Shown here: positions 53,456 to 64,000 of the stretch, one piece after another
How positions within the stretch are numbered: the stretch's first letter is position 1
How the letters are laid out: the number at the start of each line of letters is the position of its first letter
Assembly: GCA_006384855.1 (NCBI GenBank)
Contig: VCJN01001897.1
Location: 124,001 to 188,000, forward strand
From: Tetraselmis striata
Taxonomy: Eukaryota; Chlorophyta; Chlorodendrophyceae; Chlorodendrales; Chlorodendraceae
Length of the DNA stretch: 64,000 nucleotides
Direction of reading: 5' to 3'
Program-made: the position numbers and the translations under genes
The notes under the pieces: model-generated
Seen by the model: the letters and a program-made list of their open reading frames with translations, nothing else
The model's database searches: none
What the model was told of the DNA's origin: nothing

Positions 53456-56400
53456 TCACAGCAGCTGCACACCACATGAGGTGCATGCATCCAACACCCC
53501 GCTGGGGACGTTGTATCCCATGCGCTTGTGCAGCTTGATCAATGATAACACCACATCATCCATCTTCAATCGGCAGGAACGATCCGGCAGCAATGCACCC
53601 ACAATGCAGCATGCAAGGGCATCCACCTGTGGAATGGGTACACAAGCGCAGATGCAGGGGAATGTCAGAGTTAAAGAGGCAAGGAGTGCTCCATAGTGAT
53701 GTGCTACGGGTGCCGACACACCTAGAAGAACCCGTATATAACCCTAAAATTGCGCTTGCATGCAACCTACAAGAACATTCCGCTAGACTATTTTTGACCT
53801 AAGGCAGGAACAAACAGGGTCATATTCGCATTGTTCGTATAGCTGCCTCGGCAACTGCAAGAGGGGCGCAGCATTACCGCCCAGTCTGGCCACTGCCCTG
53901 CACTGCAATCCATGCCAGCCTTTGCGATGTGTAGCAATGCAGCGTTGCTGCCTGGATGGGTAGGTTTGAAGTCTGCAGCCTCTAGGAGTGGGCCTCCGAT
54001 CTGGAGAACACATTTCCGCTTAATTCCCTCATGGTCATGACACGAAGCGGAGCTAATGTTACTCACAATTGCACGTCGCATGTTGACAGGGGGCATAGCA
54101 CTCTGTATGTGCAATGGTAGATGGTGGCATCGGGACTCACGCTTTCTGCAATAAATGATGGAGGTCTGCCCTCCTGCTGCTTGTAGATGGCTGGCCTCCC
54201 TGTCAGCAATTCGATCAAGACCACGCCAAAGGCATATACATCGTTGGCCGAGCCGCCTCGCCCCTTCATGGCCCGCAAAATGATCCAGGAATTATTTCAG
54301 CTCGCCAGCAGTGGTAGTCTTAGCTCATCAACGGCACATCCAGATCAACAAGCGCCTCAGCCTCACACAGCACCTCTAATACACCGGGCACTGAATTGAC
54401 ACCACGCACCGTGGCAAGGTATACTGGATCCAGGTATCCATTTGATCCCCTGGAAAAAAAAAAAACAGGGTGGTTAGATGGAGCATTGTGTTGACGGCCT
54501 GTGCTTGTCATGCCTACACCAACGATTCACACAATGGGGTCCATTCTGTACCGGACCTGAGCGTTGACGTCGATGTTGTGCCCATACTCATCGTCATGGA
54601 TGGCATTGTGCCATGGGTTCTGTAGTGTGCTGAAGTAGTAAGGCCGCTGGCAGTTAGTGACATGCCGCCAGCCGTGTACTGCAGCTGAGCTAGTCCGACG
54701 TCGCCGATTTTGGCAGTCACATCGCATGATGATCCTCCAGGAGATTCGCCTGCTGTTAGAACAGCCTTAATAATGAAAGGCGCTCGACACGTGTCCGGAT
54801 TGGTACGCAAGCAGTACACTTAAGCATGGCTTCACCAGATGCCACAGACACTGGCTGTGCGCACAAGGCACTTACTTTTCTTCAGCAGCACATTAGCGCT
54901 CTTCACGTCCATGTGCGCAAGTGGAAATGCCGTGCCCTGAGTAGTGTCAGTGTATTGTTACTGCGGTCGTTTCTAAGCACTTGGTCACTGCACATGGCAT
55001 AGTCCTTCTTTTGTGCTGCCATACCCGATGGAGGTACATCAGGCCGGCCGCCGCCTGCAACGCAATCGATATTCGTTGTTGCCAAGGCAGCGGTGACCTC
55101 TGCCCCAGCTGCATATCCAGGCTTCCGTCCATCAATTCGTACACGAGGCAACACGCATCCTGTTGCGGAAGGGTGAATGCCGGAATGCTCAGAGACTTGT
55201 TGCTTATGTGCACATTCAGCCAGGGAATCTGCACAACTCTGCCATATCTCCATTGCACCCTTACCTGGTCATATGCATACCCCAGAAGCTTGACAATATT
55301 TGCTGAGCAGTACCGCCCCAAAATCTGATTCCATCCACAGAACATCAGTCCTCATGCCACTCAATAGCAGTGCTGGTGCAGGGAAGCCAGCTACCGTAGG
55401 CCACACCTTCACTTCTCGCATGAATTCTCTGGTGCCCTGCATTCCAGAGGCATCCAAGCGCTGCACAGCACTGACATCAGATGATGGCAGGCTTCCAGCA
55501 CAGTGATGGCATGGATTCAACATTTGTGAGGGCCCAGGAAAGGAAATTCAAATGGTAGTGGTTGCCGACACTGCATCCAGCAGCTGCATGCACGATCCTC
55601 ACCTTGATAGCTACTTGCAGGCCGTCCTGCATAGTGCCTCTGTAAACAGTACCGAATCCACCCGCGCCTATTATATTGACACTTGAAAAGCCATCAGTGG
55701 CATCAGCAAGTGCCTGCGCATGTCATACACAAGAAATGAAAAGCTTGGCAAGAAACCTGCATGAGCCGCATTTCCCTTGACAAGAGTTGCCGACACCAAC
55801 CTGGTAACTCCGGACTAGCACCATGGGAGGGCCCCGTCGCAGAGGAGGACTCAGAATGAGGGTCCCCGAGCGCGTCATGTCCTGTGCGCGGTCGTTCGAC
55901 TCCTGCGGGCCGTGGGTGTTGGGAGAAAGCACAGTGCCAACTGCAGCAGCTCCAGATATAGAAAATTGCTGCGGAGAGTGAAGGCATGGCCCGGGCCCTG
56001 GGTCAGCCACAGGTTGCTGATGTGGATGCTCCACACTTGCTTGTGTTATGGAGGCCGTTGGCGGTGCAGGGGCGCTAGACGGTGATGTCGTATTGTGTGA
56101 AGCTGTTGTGTTGGGCTGGCATGTAAGCTGGCGGTAGGACTTTTCCGCTCGGTGAATTTCGTCAGAGCCAATGCCTAACCCAAGATTACGCATGATCTCC
56201 AGAGCTGCGTCAGTGTCGCCATTTGTCCGGTGCAGCAAGTCCAAAAATATCTGCAGAACACCATTGCCCTGCCTAAGAAATATGGTTGGGAGACGCCTCA
56301 GCAACATTTGAACGCACTGCAGGCATTGAGGCGATCACCTCGCCGCTTGGAGAGCATTGCGATCTTGCAAACTCATGAACCGGCTGATGTATTGGGGACC

Positions 56401-57402
56401 CTGGCACTGCATTCTGTTCTGGGCATGGATGAGCAAATCCTAGATTGTCCATCAGCCGCATTGCTTCGGTGGGGTTGCTGACTTTTTGCAGTACATCCTA
56501 GAGCCGGCACATGCCACAGCCTCATCAGCCCCTCTAAACTGTGGCGCAGTTCATGGCAAGTATCAATAGGCATGTACAGATTGAGGATGGCGTTATGTCT
56601 TGCAATCATACAAATAATGCTGAGTGATAACCCCGGTTGAAACTTGACATGTAGAGTTAGGACGTATGTGAGAGTGGCTGGATAATGTGTGAATATAAGT
56701 GTACATACGGGGAGTATATGGGTGGATGGGTGGGAGTCCCTGCGAGCGCTGCCTATAACAAGCTGGATAACATGCATGCCGTGAGTGAATACTAAAATAT
56801 ACTACCCACACTGGATGTGAAATGGCGTCGCATGGGCTACCAGCACAGATATCTACCCATATGTGTAAAGTAAGGGATGGAGTCATAGAGAAGGGGGTGG
56901 GGAGACATACAGCATAGATTTCGTTGTAGATGTCCTCGGCGGCGGCTGTCTCGGCTGTGCTGCTGTCCAAAGAAATGCTTGTTGAGTTGATTGCATCAGT
57001 CGAGGTATGTGTTCTGGGTTGACCAAGATCGGATGAGAGGTTGCCAGCCATAACTTCCATAATTAACTCCGCAGCTTGGAAAGGATTCCCGCCTCTCTGG
57101 CGCACTATGTTCTCTGCCACATCGCGCACTAAAGGATTATCAGCCATATCTTCGTGGCCCATTTGCTTCAGTACATCCATCACAATCTCCACAGTGCGTA
57201 GCTGCTGAGAGGGGAACGGGCCAGCAAAAGTCCTCGCACTATCGCTGCGAATGGGACTTGACTGCCCTGTGCTTGTCAGCGGCACATGCCCTTCAAAGCT
57301 TGCGGCGGGAGGGTGTCTGGCAACATTCCTGTCCAGGTCCACGGGTGGCAGCTGCACAGCAGCTGCTTGAGGCTGGCGCCGGGATGAGGCTGCACTTCCC
57401 AT
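53456..57402 (-). CDS. Receptor-like cytoplasmic protein kinase, multi-exon
   Basis: Exon 1 is 57402-56911 (164 codons), beginning MGSAASS, a good N-myristoylation signal, so membrane attachment without a transmembrane segment is likely. Helical, Ser/Pro-rich regions follow (NPTEAMRLMDNLGF near 56470; LPTIFLRQGNGVLQIFLDLL near 56290). Kinase motifs on the minus strand: ALADATDGFSSVNIIGAG with the loop GAGGFGTVY and VAIK (55715-55604), REFMREVK with the alpha-C Glu (about 55430), ANIVKLLGYAYDQ (55300), CLVYELMDGSLD (55160), HMDVKSANVLL (54915), KIGDVGLAQ (54710), GYLDPVY (54450), DVYAFGVVLIELLTGRPA (54245) and LPDRSCRLKMDDVV (53600). This is the plant/algal RLK-Pelle type. HRD is changed to HMD and DFG to DVG, but the Lys, Glu and both Asp remain, so it may be active. 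Several intron boundaries were not resolved. It ends in TGA at 53456, tail to tail with the E2 gene. Confidence 0.8.
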
Positions 57403-58200
57403 TCTCAGCCCTGACACTAGTAGTAAGGTTGCGTCGAGAGGCGCAAGCCAACACCGAAGCCCTCTCTTACCGTGTCCCGGCGCAATATACAGGTGGCAGC
57501 ATATTATTCGTCTGCTAGAGGTTTTCCCGCTCCGCTGACGGACAGTAACGACTTGTAGTAGTCCACCTGGACAGACTCGACATCGGTCTAGCCATGCAAC
57601 TTGTCCGTCAACCGGCGAGGCCGCACAGCGCATGCGCCGCAGGCACAGTGAGGCGCGCACGCGCGCCTGGGCCCGCGGACCCGTCCCGGGCCAGGCAAGC
57701 CTCACACGGTACTGTACTATTATTCACAGTAGGGAGCACACAGTGTATAGCGACTGATCACATCTCCTGCATCCGGCCATCCCCTTATTTCGTTTTTAAA
57801 ATTACATCCCCATTCGTTTCAAAGCCCCGTTTTGTTCCATCAAGTGATCATGTGAGGATATATCCTATACCCTCACTAACCCTAATCAACCATAGCACAC
57901 ATTAAGGCGCGTAGCGCGCGCGCCACTTGTAGTGGCTGCGCCTGCGCCCTGTCGTCCGCACTGCGCCCGCTGATATATCAGCGCGGCGCCCTGCCGGACT
58001 GTAATCATAACATTCTCACCCTCACAACCTTGGAGTAGCACAGACTCTTGCCACCATAAGCGCATTCCCTCACATTTGGTGCTTCTACCTACTCGATCGC
58101 TCCCTCGCGAGCTTTCATCAACTATACCATACGCGCCTGTAGCGTAGCCACGGCGGGCGCAGGCAATTACCCCGCCGGAAGACTGTAACGGGCTTTTCCG
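57403..58200. other. Kinase upstream region and start of the AT-rich retroelement zone
   Basis: 57403-57730 is GC-rich and should hold the kinase promoter and 5' UTR. From about 57730 the composition becomes AT-richer. Short palindromic words occur at 57903-57925 (GGCGCGTAGCGCGCGCGCC) and 57971 (TGATATATCA). No gene is seen. Confidence 0.4.
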
Positions 58201-59270
58201 AAAGCCATCGATTCAGAACGATCCTGCCAAGAGGCAGTATCGGACAGTCGAAACTTCTCGACGACTGAATCCACTACCATAACTCCGCTCTTTCTATCAG
58301 CGGAAGCTTATCATATACCCGCCACACGAACTTGGCGCTACCATCAACTTTATTTTCTCGCCCGGAGCATGGACGAGATTACCGGGGCGCTACGCTACCT
58401 GCAGCACCGCCGTCTCGTAAAAAAACTCTGCCGAAAAGCAGCACCATATATTCGAACCCTCTCGACTACTGAGTCGGAAACACCGTAATACCATAATAAC
58501 TCCGCCCTCTCAGAAGGCGGAAGCATACCATATGCGCCTGTGCGGTAGCCACCGCGGGCGCCGGCGATTACCCCGCCGCAAACCATAGTCGGCAGTTTTC
58601 CTGCCGTATGCCGTTTCAAAAAAAAAAAAAACAACACCATGCCAAGAGGCGGCACCATATTCTCAAACCTTCTCGGCCACCGAGTCGAGTGAAACATAAC
58701 TCCGCTCTTTCATAAGGCGGAAGCATACTATATTCTGCGCCACCTCGGCGCTACTTTTTCACCCGGAGCTTGGGGATTACCGGGCCGCGACGCTACCTGA
58801 GAAATTCGGAGCGTCGTGGAAAAAAAAATACTATAACAGGCCAACAGGCAGCACTATACACCAGAACCCGCTCGACCACTGAGTCGAGCTTATCGTAACT
58901 CCGCCTTGTCTTGAGGCGAATGCATACAATATCCCTCTGCGCTACCTTCTCACTTGGAGCGCTACACCCATGATACTCGCGCTTGTCGTGGGGCAACTGC
59001 GGGTGTCGGCAATTACCCCGCCGAAAAACTATAAGAGGCTTTTCCAGAAGCCACCCTGCCAAAAGGCAGTACTATACAGTCGAACATTCTCGACTATGGA
59101 ATCGAACGAATCATAACTCCGCCCTTTCATAAGGCGGAAGCATACTATATTCTGCGCCACCTCGGCGCTACTTTCTCGCCCGGAGTTTGGACATTACCGG
59201 GACGCGCGACGCTGCCTGTAGAACTCGGAGCGTCATTATTCTTTTTTTGTATGAATCGAATTGAGGTAAG
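58200..59270. repeat. Imperfect tandem, hairpin-rich repeats upstream of the retrotransposon gag
   Basis: Blocks ATAACTCCGC...AAGGCGGAAGCATA recur near 58278, 58497, 58696, 58893 and 59110. They are interleaved with CCACCTCGGCGCTACTTTC-like, GGAGC(T/A)TGG..ATTACCGGG-like and (G/A)AACC.TCTCGACTACTGAGTCG-like blocks, each with small inverted repeats. A-runs lie at 58618 and 58820. This may be the 5' LTR or leader of the element at 60 kb. No second LTR is visible in the window, so that stays unproven. Confidence 0.6.
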
Positions 59271-59399
59271 CAGCCTATTAGGTAAGCCACTTCCACTCCA
59301 ACCTTACCTTATCTTCTTTGCCAGAAAATATGAATAACATAACAACCATCGAACGTCAGCATATCATTGTCGGAACCATACATCACTGTTGCGTCGCTT

Positions 59400-59480
59400 A
59401 CGATATTCAAACCATATTGAGCCCGAAGAGGCCTGTGACGATATTCAAACCATATTGAGCCCGAAGAGGCCTGAAATCAA
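59400..59480. repeat. Direct duplication in the retroelement leader
   Basis: GATATTCAAACCATATTGAG with CCCGAAGAGGCCTG occurs at about 59401 and 59438, followed by a partial third copy of CAAACCATAT. Confidence 0.85.
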
Positions 59481-59554
59481 ACCATATCCAGCATGTTGAA
59501 TCCTGACTGTAATGACTATATTTCGAACAATATCGCCGCCTCAATGGCAGCTGC

Positions 59555-59790
59555 GGACGAAACGATAATCAGTCGCCCAATGGGGTCGACAACGATATCT
59601 CCTCAATGAATGAGGACAAACCATAACTTGCAGGACGAAACGATAATCAGTCGCCCAATGGGGTCGACAACGATATCTCCTCAATGAATGAGGACAAACC
59701 ATAACTTGCAGGACGAAACGATAATCAGTCGCCCAATGGGATCGACAACGATATCTCCTCAATGAATGTGAGGACAAACTATAACTGGAA
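59555..59790. repeat. 78-bp tandem repeat, three copies
   Basis: Copies start at 59555, 59633 and 59711 with GGACGAAACGATAATCAGTC; the first two are identical over most of their length. It lies in the leader before gag. Confidence 0.95.
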
Positions 59791-60058
59791 AATGTTGTTG
59801 ACATTGTAAATGATATGCCACCTCACAATACGAATGATACAATATACATGATAATCTAGGCCAAACTGAGGGTCACTCTGGCGAACACATGTTGCCAAAA
59901 TGAGAGGAAGAGATAACATCACAACCTCTCCATGATCACCATAATAATCCAATTCTAAGTGAGGCACAGCCTCGCCTGAACATATGAACATCTTTCCAAC
60001 ATATCTCAGAGCAAATCCATGAGAGCTATGACTCTGATGCTAATCATAAAAGATATTC

Positions 60059-61648
60059 ATGACCTATTACGATATACTGCGCGAAGATGGTGACTATATC
60101 CAAAATATGATACTGGGTTTTCAATCCAGTGAGTCAAGGAATACTATAAGTAACATGCGCCAAGCATGCGGTCTGATTCTTCCCTTCATGGATGCAGACC
60201 TGGTACCATATCAAGACATGGCAATGAACATACACTATAACCAAGGCTGGAATGCCGGCCTGATGGACAATCTGGCTGACTTTGTCGGCAGATGGTCTAA
60301 CAATATCATAGAACATAACCATATCACGCACAGGCCTGCTGGAGCAGAGGACCCGCAGCAGCGACTCTTGCTGCAAATACAATATATTGACACTGTGCTT
60401 ACACGGGCTACACCAAAGCCAGCCAGCTCAGCCCTCATACTGTTTCCAGCAGCTTATGATAATCAGATTCCTGTGCTAACATATTGCAAGATATTCCGGA
60501 TCGCGCACAAGACTGGATCCAAACCGGAATGGGTCCTTGAGTATGTTAACCATATGGCCCCTGCGCTTGAGGCGTGGCGGCAGAGATACAATAAGAAAGT
60601 ACGTGAGCACTTCAAAGACTGTACTAACACCTTCCCAAACATACCTTATCCCAACAGACAGTTTGCAGACCAACCGTGGGGTCTGCTAATATACTCTGCC
60701 ATCAGAACCATAATGACCAAAGCAGCGCAGCAACGGCACAATCCAAGTGCCTATGATATGGGTGCAGAACCTGCAGGTTATGACCCACACCTGCAGCATG
60801 AACCATATGCTGGCCAACCGGACCATAGGGCAGACAAGCGCCCATCACATCCTCCAGCAAAACAGACCAGGCGGAACTCGCCTAGGCGTGAAACCTCGCC
60901 ACCGGTGAGTGAACGGCATGCACCGCAACAACTATATGCAACTGTAGCTGCTAGCCAGCCAACGCTGCAACTTAAACTGACCCCGCTGGCAGGTCAGGAG
61001 AAGTTGCATGCCAATCACCATAGCCCTCTGTACCTGACTGAGGTCATGCAGTTTTTGGACAGAGTGGGCCCTACAGTAACAGAACATGTCTATGACTATA
61101 TGTCAGAAAGATATGTGCTTGACGCTATCAACAAACAATCACAATACTATAATACACTGGAAACCATGTTCGCAAACAAGCGAGGAATCCGTGGAGCTGC
61201 CTTTACTGATTCTCATCAGTTGGCAGAAACTATAATATGTTATGTTCAAAGTAAAAAATGTTATCATGATCTCAAAATACACATGCATAATGGATTTTTG
61301 CCTGCAAATCTTATTATACAAATACTGTAATACGCTGACAACAATTTTTCGCTGGGTGCTGAAACGATCCAGCGTCAATCAGCGTGGAAGCAAACATATC
61401 CTAATAAGGACTAACCATACGCATGCCGTAAGGCATACGATAACCTGAGCAGGCACCTAGGCTTGAAGCCAGGGCCCTCAGTGCAACTGCTGAAAATATC
61501 AGTAACATCAGACATGCTCCCGAAGCATGATGGTGGAGGTGGCTGTGATGGTAGTGGAGGCCGCAATAGCGGCCGTGGCGGCCGCTCTGAAGGAGGAGGC
61601 CGCGGCAGAAATGTTGGTCGCGGCCGGGGCGGTCGAGGTGGAGAATAA
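60059..61648 (+). pseudogene. Gag-like protein with RGG tail
   Basis: The first 423 codons are open from ATG 60059 to TAA at 61328. The same frame then continues through a second TAA (61411) to an Arg/Gly tail (GGRNSGRGGRSEGGGRGRNV) ending at 61646. A capsid-like helical N-terminal half (SNMRQACGLILPFMDADLVP) is followed by a Pro/Arg-rich linker (about 60830-60930). No CCHC knuckle is seen; the RGG tail probably served for RNA binding. The two TAA codons mark decay. Confidence 0.6.
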
Positions 61649-62421
61649 ATATAGGCTACCATATGAACGCATACCCACTATAATAGTGGAAACCACTTTC
61701 GTCCGCAGCGCTCCAAAGAAGAGTATACAAGCTGAGGCATCAGCCCAGCAAATTGCAAACAAACTACAGTATTAAACAAATATTGACATAGTAAATTGAA
61801 TGAATTGACTTTATAAATACCTTTTGATCCACTATGTCAATATCAGTCTCCTTACCTTATGATTAAATGTTGCCATACACTACATAAGCTGAACGTAGTA
61901 ATGTATTGTTTTGGCAACAGCTTTGATTTGCGGTGATTTGGATGTGGCCGCTCAAGTTGATCTGTGCCAGGGGACGCTCTGGAGTGATCCTGGGCGTGGG
62001 CCTGCCCCTGTCGTTTACGGCAGGATCGCCAACAATCAGAGTTCATAAAAGTCGGCCGACGAACACATCCTCCCATCATATTTTGCTTTGAGCCATCTGT
62101 AACATAACGATAAGAATATAACATTACTATAAGAACAATAACTGAAAATATTGGCTCAAGGCTACTGTGTCTCACGACACCACTATGATATAACCATGAC
62201 AACAATACCAAGAGTAAATATTGTGGAGGATGTGGGACCACTGCGTTCGAAACGTAGGGTCGATGACACTCAGGAACCCCCTGTTGTGCATCATATACTG
62301 GAGACTCACAAGGCACAAACACAATAAACACTATATTACTGGTCAGAAAGGCACCTCATCAAAAGCGCTGCAAACTGAACCACTTGAAAAAATACTATAT
62401 CAGTAAAAGCCACCAACAACG

Positions 62422-63462
62422 GTGGAGAATGCTGTGCAAACGGACACTGTTGAGTGCCGTCACATGCAAACACAAATCAATGAAATCATATCTGACTATA
62501 ATGACAATATGGCCAGGGCAATGATCCCTGCGCATCATGATAACGACGCAACAGTATCAGCTCCCCAACACGATACTTACCCATCATTCAATCAGAATGT
62601 TTGGCAACAATTAAACATGATATGGGGGCCGTTCACCCTTGATGGGGCGGCAACAGCTGAAACCACAAAAGTGCTTGACAATTATTGTTCTCCGACTAAC
62701 TCTTTTTTTGATGCTGACATTACTAACCATCATGTGTGGCTGAATCCACCTTTTGAGCAAATCTCTGATTTTATCGCCTGCTTCGAAAGGAAGCGCAGGC
62801 TGAATCCTTACAATATTTCCGCAGTAATTGCGATTCCAAAATGGAAAAACAATAACAATATCAAACATATGCTGAAAACATACAGAAAAATACACCAGTA
62901 CCCTCAGGGTGCTTATTGGTATGATATTCCAGACCCAAGCAACCATAAAGAGCGGATACCAATGGGTCCGACTCCATTCGCAGTTGATGTATGCCTTGCT
63001 GACTATACTGTCGAAGACAGACTGCGCGACAAAGCGCACAATGTGAAACCATCATATCAAATTCCAACTGCAAACTTTACTTCTCAGACTGTTGAGACAG
63101 ATATGTTGAAGGCCAAAGCCAAAATTACAATAAACAATGATATCCTGTCCAATCAGGTTGACATACTGATCGACAGTGCTGCCCAAAGAGAATTTATCTC
63201 ATGGGATATTGTATAAAAATATAATCTGCCAGTGAAACTGCTGGATCAAGCGATCAAAATACAACTGGCAGATGGAATAACATATAAGATCTCTCGACAT
63301 TATGTTACTGTAATGCTTCAATTTGAGGCAGGTTACCCTACGGAGGCTGATTTTGTTTGCCTCCCCAGCAACAATAATTGGGATATCATACTTGGCATTC
63401 CGTGGTTGCGAAAAAATAATCCAGACATCCGTTGGGATGATGCCACCATACACGAGAGATAG
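62422..63462 (+). pseudogene. Fused Dam-like adenine methyltransferase and retropepsin
   Basis: The frame opens with a GTG at 62422 and has no early ATG, as in a pol reading frame. WGPFTLDGAATAETTKVLDN, then FFDAD and VWLNPPFEQISDFI with the catalytic box Asn108-Pro-Pro-Phe, match the phage Dam-type N6-adenine methyltransferase fold, including the later AVIAIPKW strand. About 90 residues on comes VDILIDSAAQREFIS, a retropepsin active site with Asp-Ser-Ala for Asp-Ser/Thr-Gly. A TAA at 63214 is followed, in the same frame, by LADGITYKISRHYV and NNNWDIILGIPWLRKNNPDI, the second half of a Ty3/gypsy protease. The enzyme would methylate adenine in the element's DNA or RNA; that role is inferred. 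This copy is broken by the stop at 63214. Confidence 0.7.
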
Positions 63463-63720
63463 ACAGATGCCACGCTGTTTGGCTGTGAAATCGAGCCCAG
63501 ACCAGCAGTGGTGAGCATCTTGTCAGCAAATCAGATGACTAAGCTGCTACATATCTCTGCTGAACAAATCAAAATGCAGAGGCAGCATCATTTTTCGTAG
63601 CCACTCTGAAAGAGGACTATATTGAGACGCAGACATCGCGGACAAATTCGAATGATCTGCAAATACAGACTGATTTTGGCCAACAATATGACGAAAAAAT
63701 AATGCGAATCATAAAACAAT

Positions 63721-63921
63721 ATGGTCACGATAAAAATTACCTTAACTGACCTGCCACTGAGCAGGGGCAGATTTGATCACAGTATTTCAACCATACCTGA
63801 TGCTAACCCGCCAAAAGGACACATTTATAAAATGTCTCCGGCGGAGCTGACTGAGCTGAAAAAGCAGCTGACACAATATTTGGAGAAAAACTGGATCCGA
63901 CCCTATATTGAATCATATTGA
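63721..63921 (+). pseudogene. N-terminal fragment of Ty3/gypsy reverse transcriptase
   Basis: FDHSISTIPDANPPKGHIYK followed by MSPAELTELKKQLTQYLEKN and WIRP is the standard start of a Ty3/gypsy RT (…P.rpiYrmsp.El.elk.ql.eLl.kgfIrpS). It lies in a different frame from the protease. Right after WIRP the sequence becomes a 10-bp tandem repeat and the frame stops, so the palm domain with YxDD is missing within the window. Confidence 0.8.
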
Positions 63922-64000
63922 ATCATATTGAACCATATTGAATCATATTGAATCATATTGAACCATATTGAATCATATTGAACCATATTGAATCATATTG
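63904..64000. repeat. 10-bp tandem repeat AATCATATTG / AACCATATTG, continues past the window
   Basis: Nine or more units; the T/C variant at the third position is interspersed as T,T,C,T,T,C,T,C,T. It starts abruptly inside the RT reading frame. Confidence 0.95.

Larger units (their letters stand above)
60059..64000 (+). mobile_element. Decayed Ty3/gypsy-type retrotransposon with a methyltransferase domain, truncated by the window end
   Basis: The coding order is gag (60059-61648), adenine-methyltransferase domain plus retropepsin (62422-63462), then the beginning of reverse transcriptase (63721-63921). The retropepsin and RT sequences are of Ty3/gypsy type. There are in-frame stops and frame shifts in each part, so this copy is inactive. 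The interval is AT-rich against the GC-rich surroundings, and the repeats from 58.2 kb are probably its 5' LTR or leader. Integrase and the 3' LTR are not in the window. Confidence 0.8.

Noticed and set aside
59541..59804. Minus-strand ORF across the 78-bp repeats
   Set aside because: It is three near-identical translations of the tandem unit; no gene support.
1..64000. CRISPR arrays, bacterial operons or ribosome-binding sites
   Set aside because: No spacer-repeat pattern; the tandem arrays have no unique spacers, and the genes are spliced and eukaryotic.
1..64000. Whole-genome reassignment of UAG
   Set aside because: Listed only as a hypothesis for two loci; SMU1 and E2 have no in-frame TAG, so a general reassignment is unlikely from this window.

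Overview
The window looks like nuclear DNA of a eukaryote, most likely a green alga (Chlorophyta). The two clearest genes have many GT-AG introns. One, a plastid-type pyruvate dehydrogenase E2 gene, starts with a transit-peptide exon and carries the green-algal TGTAA poly(A) signal behind its stop. Most of the rest is repeats and mobile elements. Poly-C/poly-G runs of about 10 to 30 bases occur throughout, including inside introns. No CRISPR, rRNA or tRNA gene was recognised.

Layout. 0-5 kb: poly-C tracts with short tandem motifs, an apparently intronless trypsin-like protease ORF, and a four-unit 390-410 bp array. 7.1-9.5 kb: a 30-bp GC-rich minisatellite, then an exact 187-bp satellite. 11.3-15.0 kb: a tyrosine-recombinase element with split direct repeats (A1...B1-A2-B2) but no reverse transcriptase, beside an older diverged relative. 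15.8-19.7 kb: SMU1, a conserved spliceosomal WD40 protein, modelled as 16 exons and 511 residues. 20.4-21.3 kb: a small terminal-inverted-repeat element. 21.7-22.6 kb: an unrecognised minus-strand coding exon. 23.7-25.2 kb: a 13-unit minisatellite.

27.5-42.8 kb looks at first like one giant inverted repeat. It is better read as two related CACTA/EnSpm-like DNA transposons nested in opposite orientation, each with perfect terminal repeats and its own 3-bp target duplication (outer TCC, inner TTG). The outer one sits in an intron of a decayed gene of the DUF7869-like family, whose exons lie on both sides (27.48 kb and 42.8-45.7 kb). 46-50.8 kb holds degenerate repeats and a fragment with a cysteine-rich module like one in the transposons.

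50.8-53.4 kb: plastid dihydrolipoamide acetyltransferase (E2 of pyruvate dehydrogenase, six exons, 502 residues). It converges tail to tail with a multi-exon receptor-like protein kinase on the minus strand (53.5-57.4 kb) that has a potential N-myristoylation start. From about 58 kb to the end the DNA turns AT-rich and holds a decayed Ty3/gypsy-type retrotransposon: an RGG-tailed gag, then a phage-Dam-like adenine methyltransferase domain fused upstream of a retropepsin, then the start of reverse transcriptase, which runs into a 10-bp tandem repeat at the window edge.

The strongest candidates for something undescribed are the reverse-transcriptase-less tyrosine-recombinase element, the methyltransferase-bearing Ty3/gypsy polyprotein and the nested CACTA pair. 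All function calls rest on reading motifs by eye; no database search was possible.
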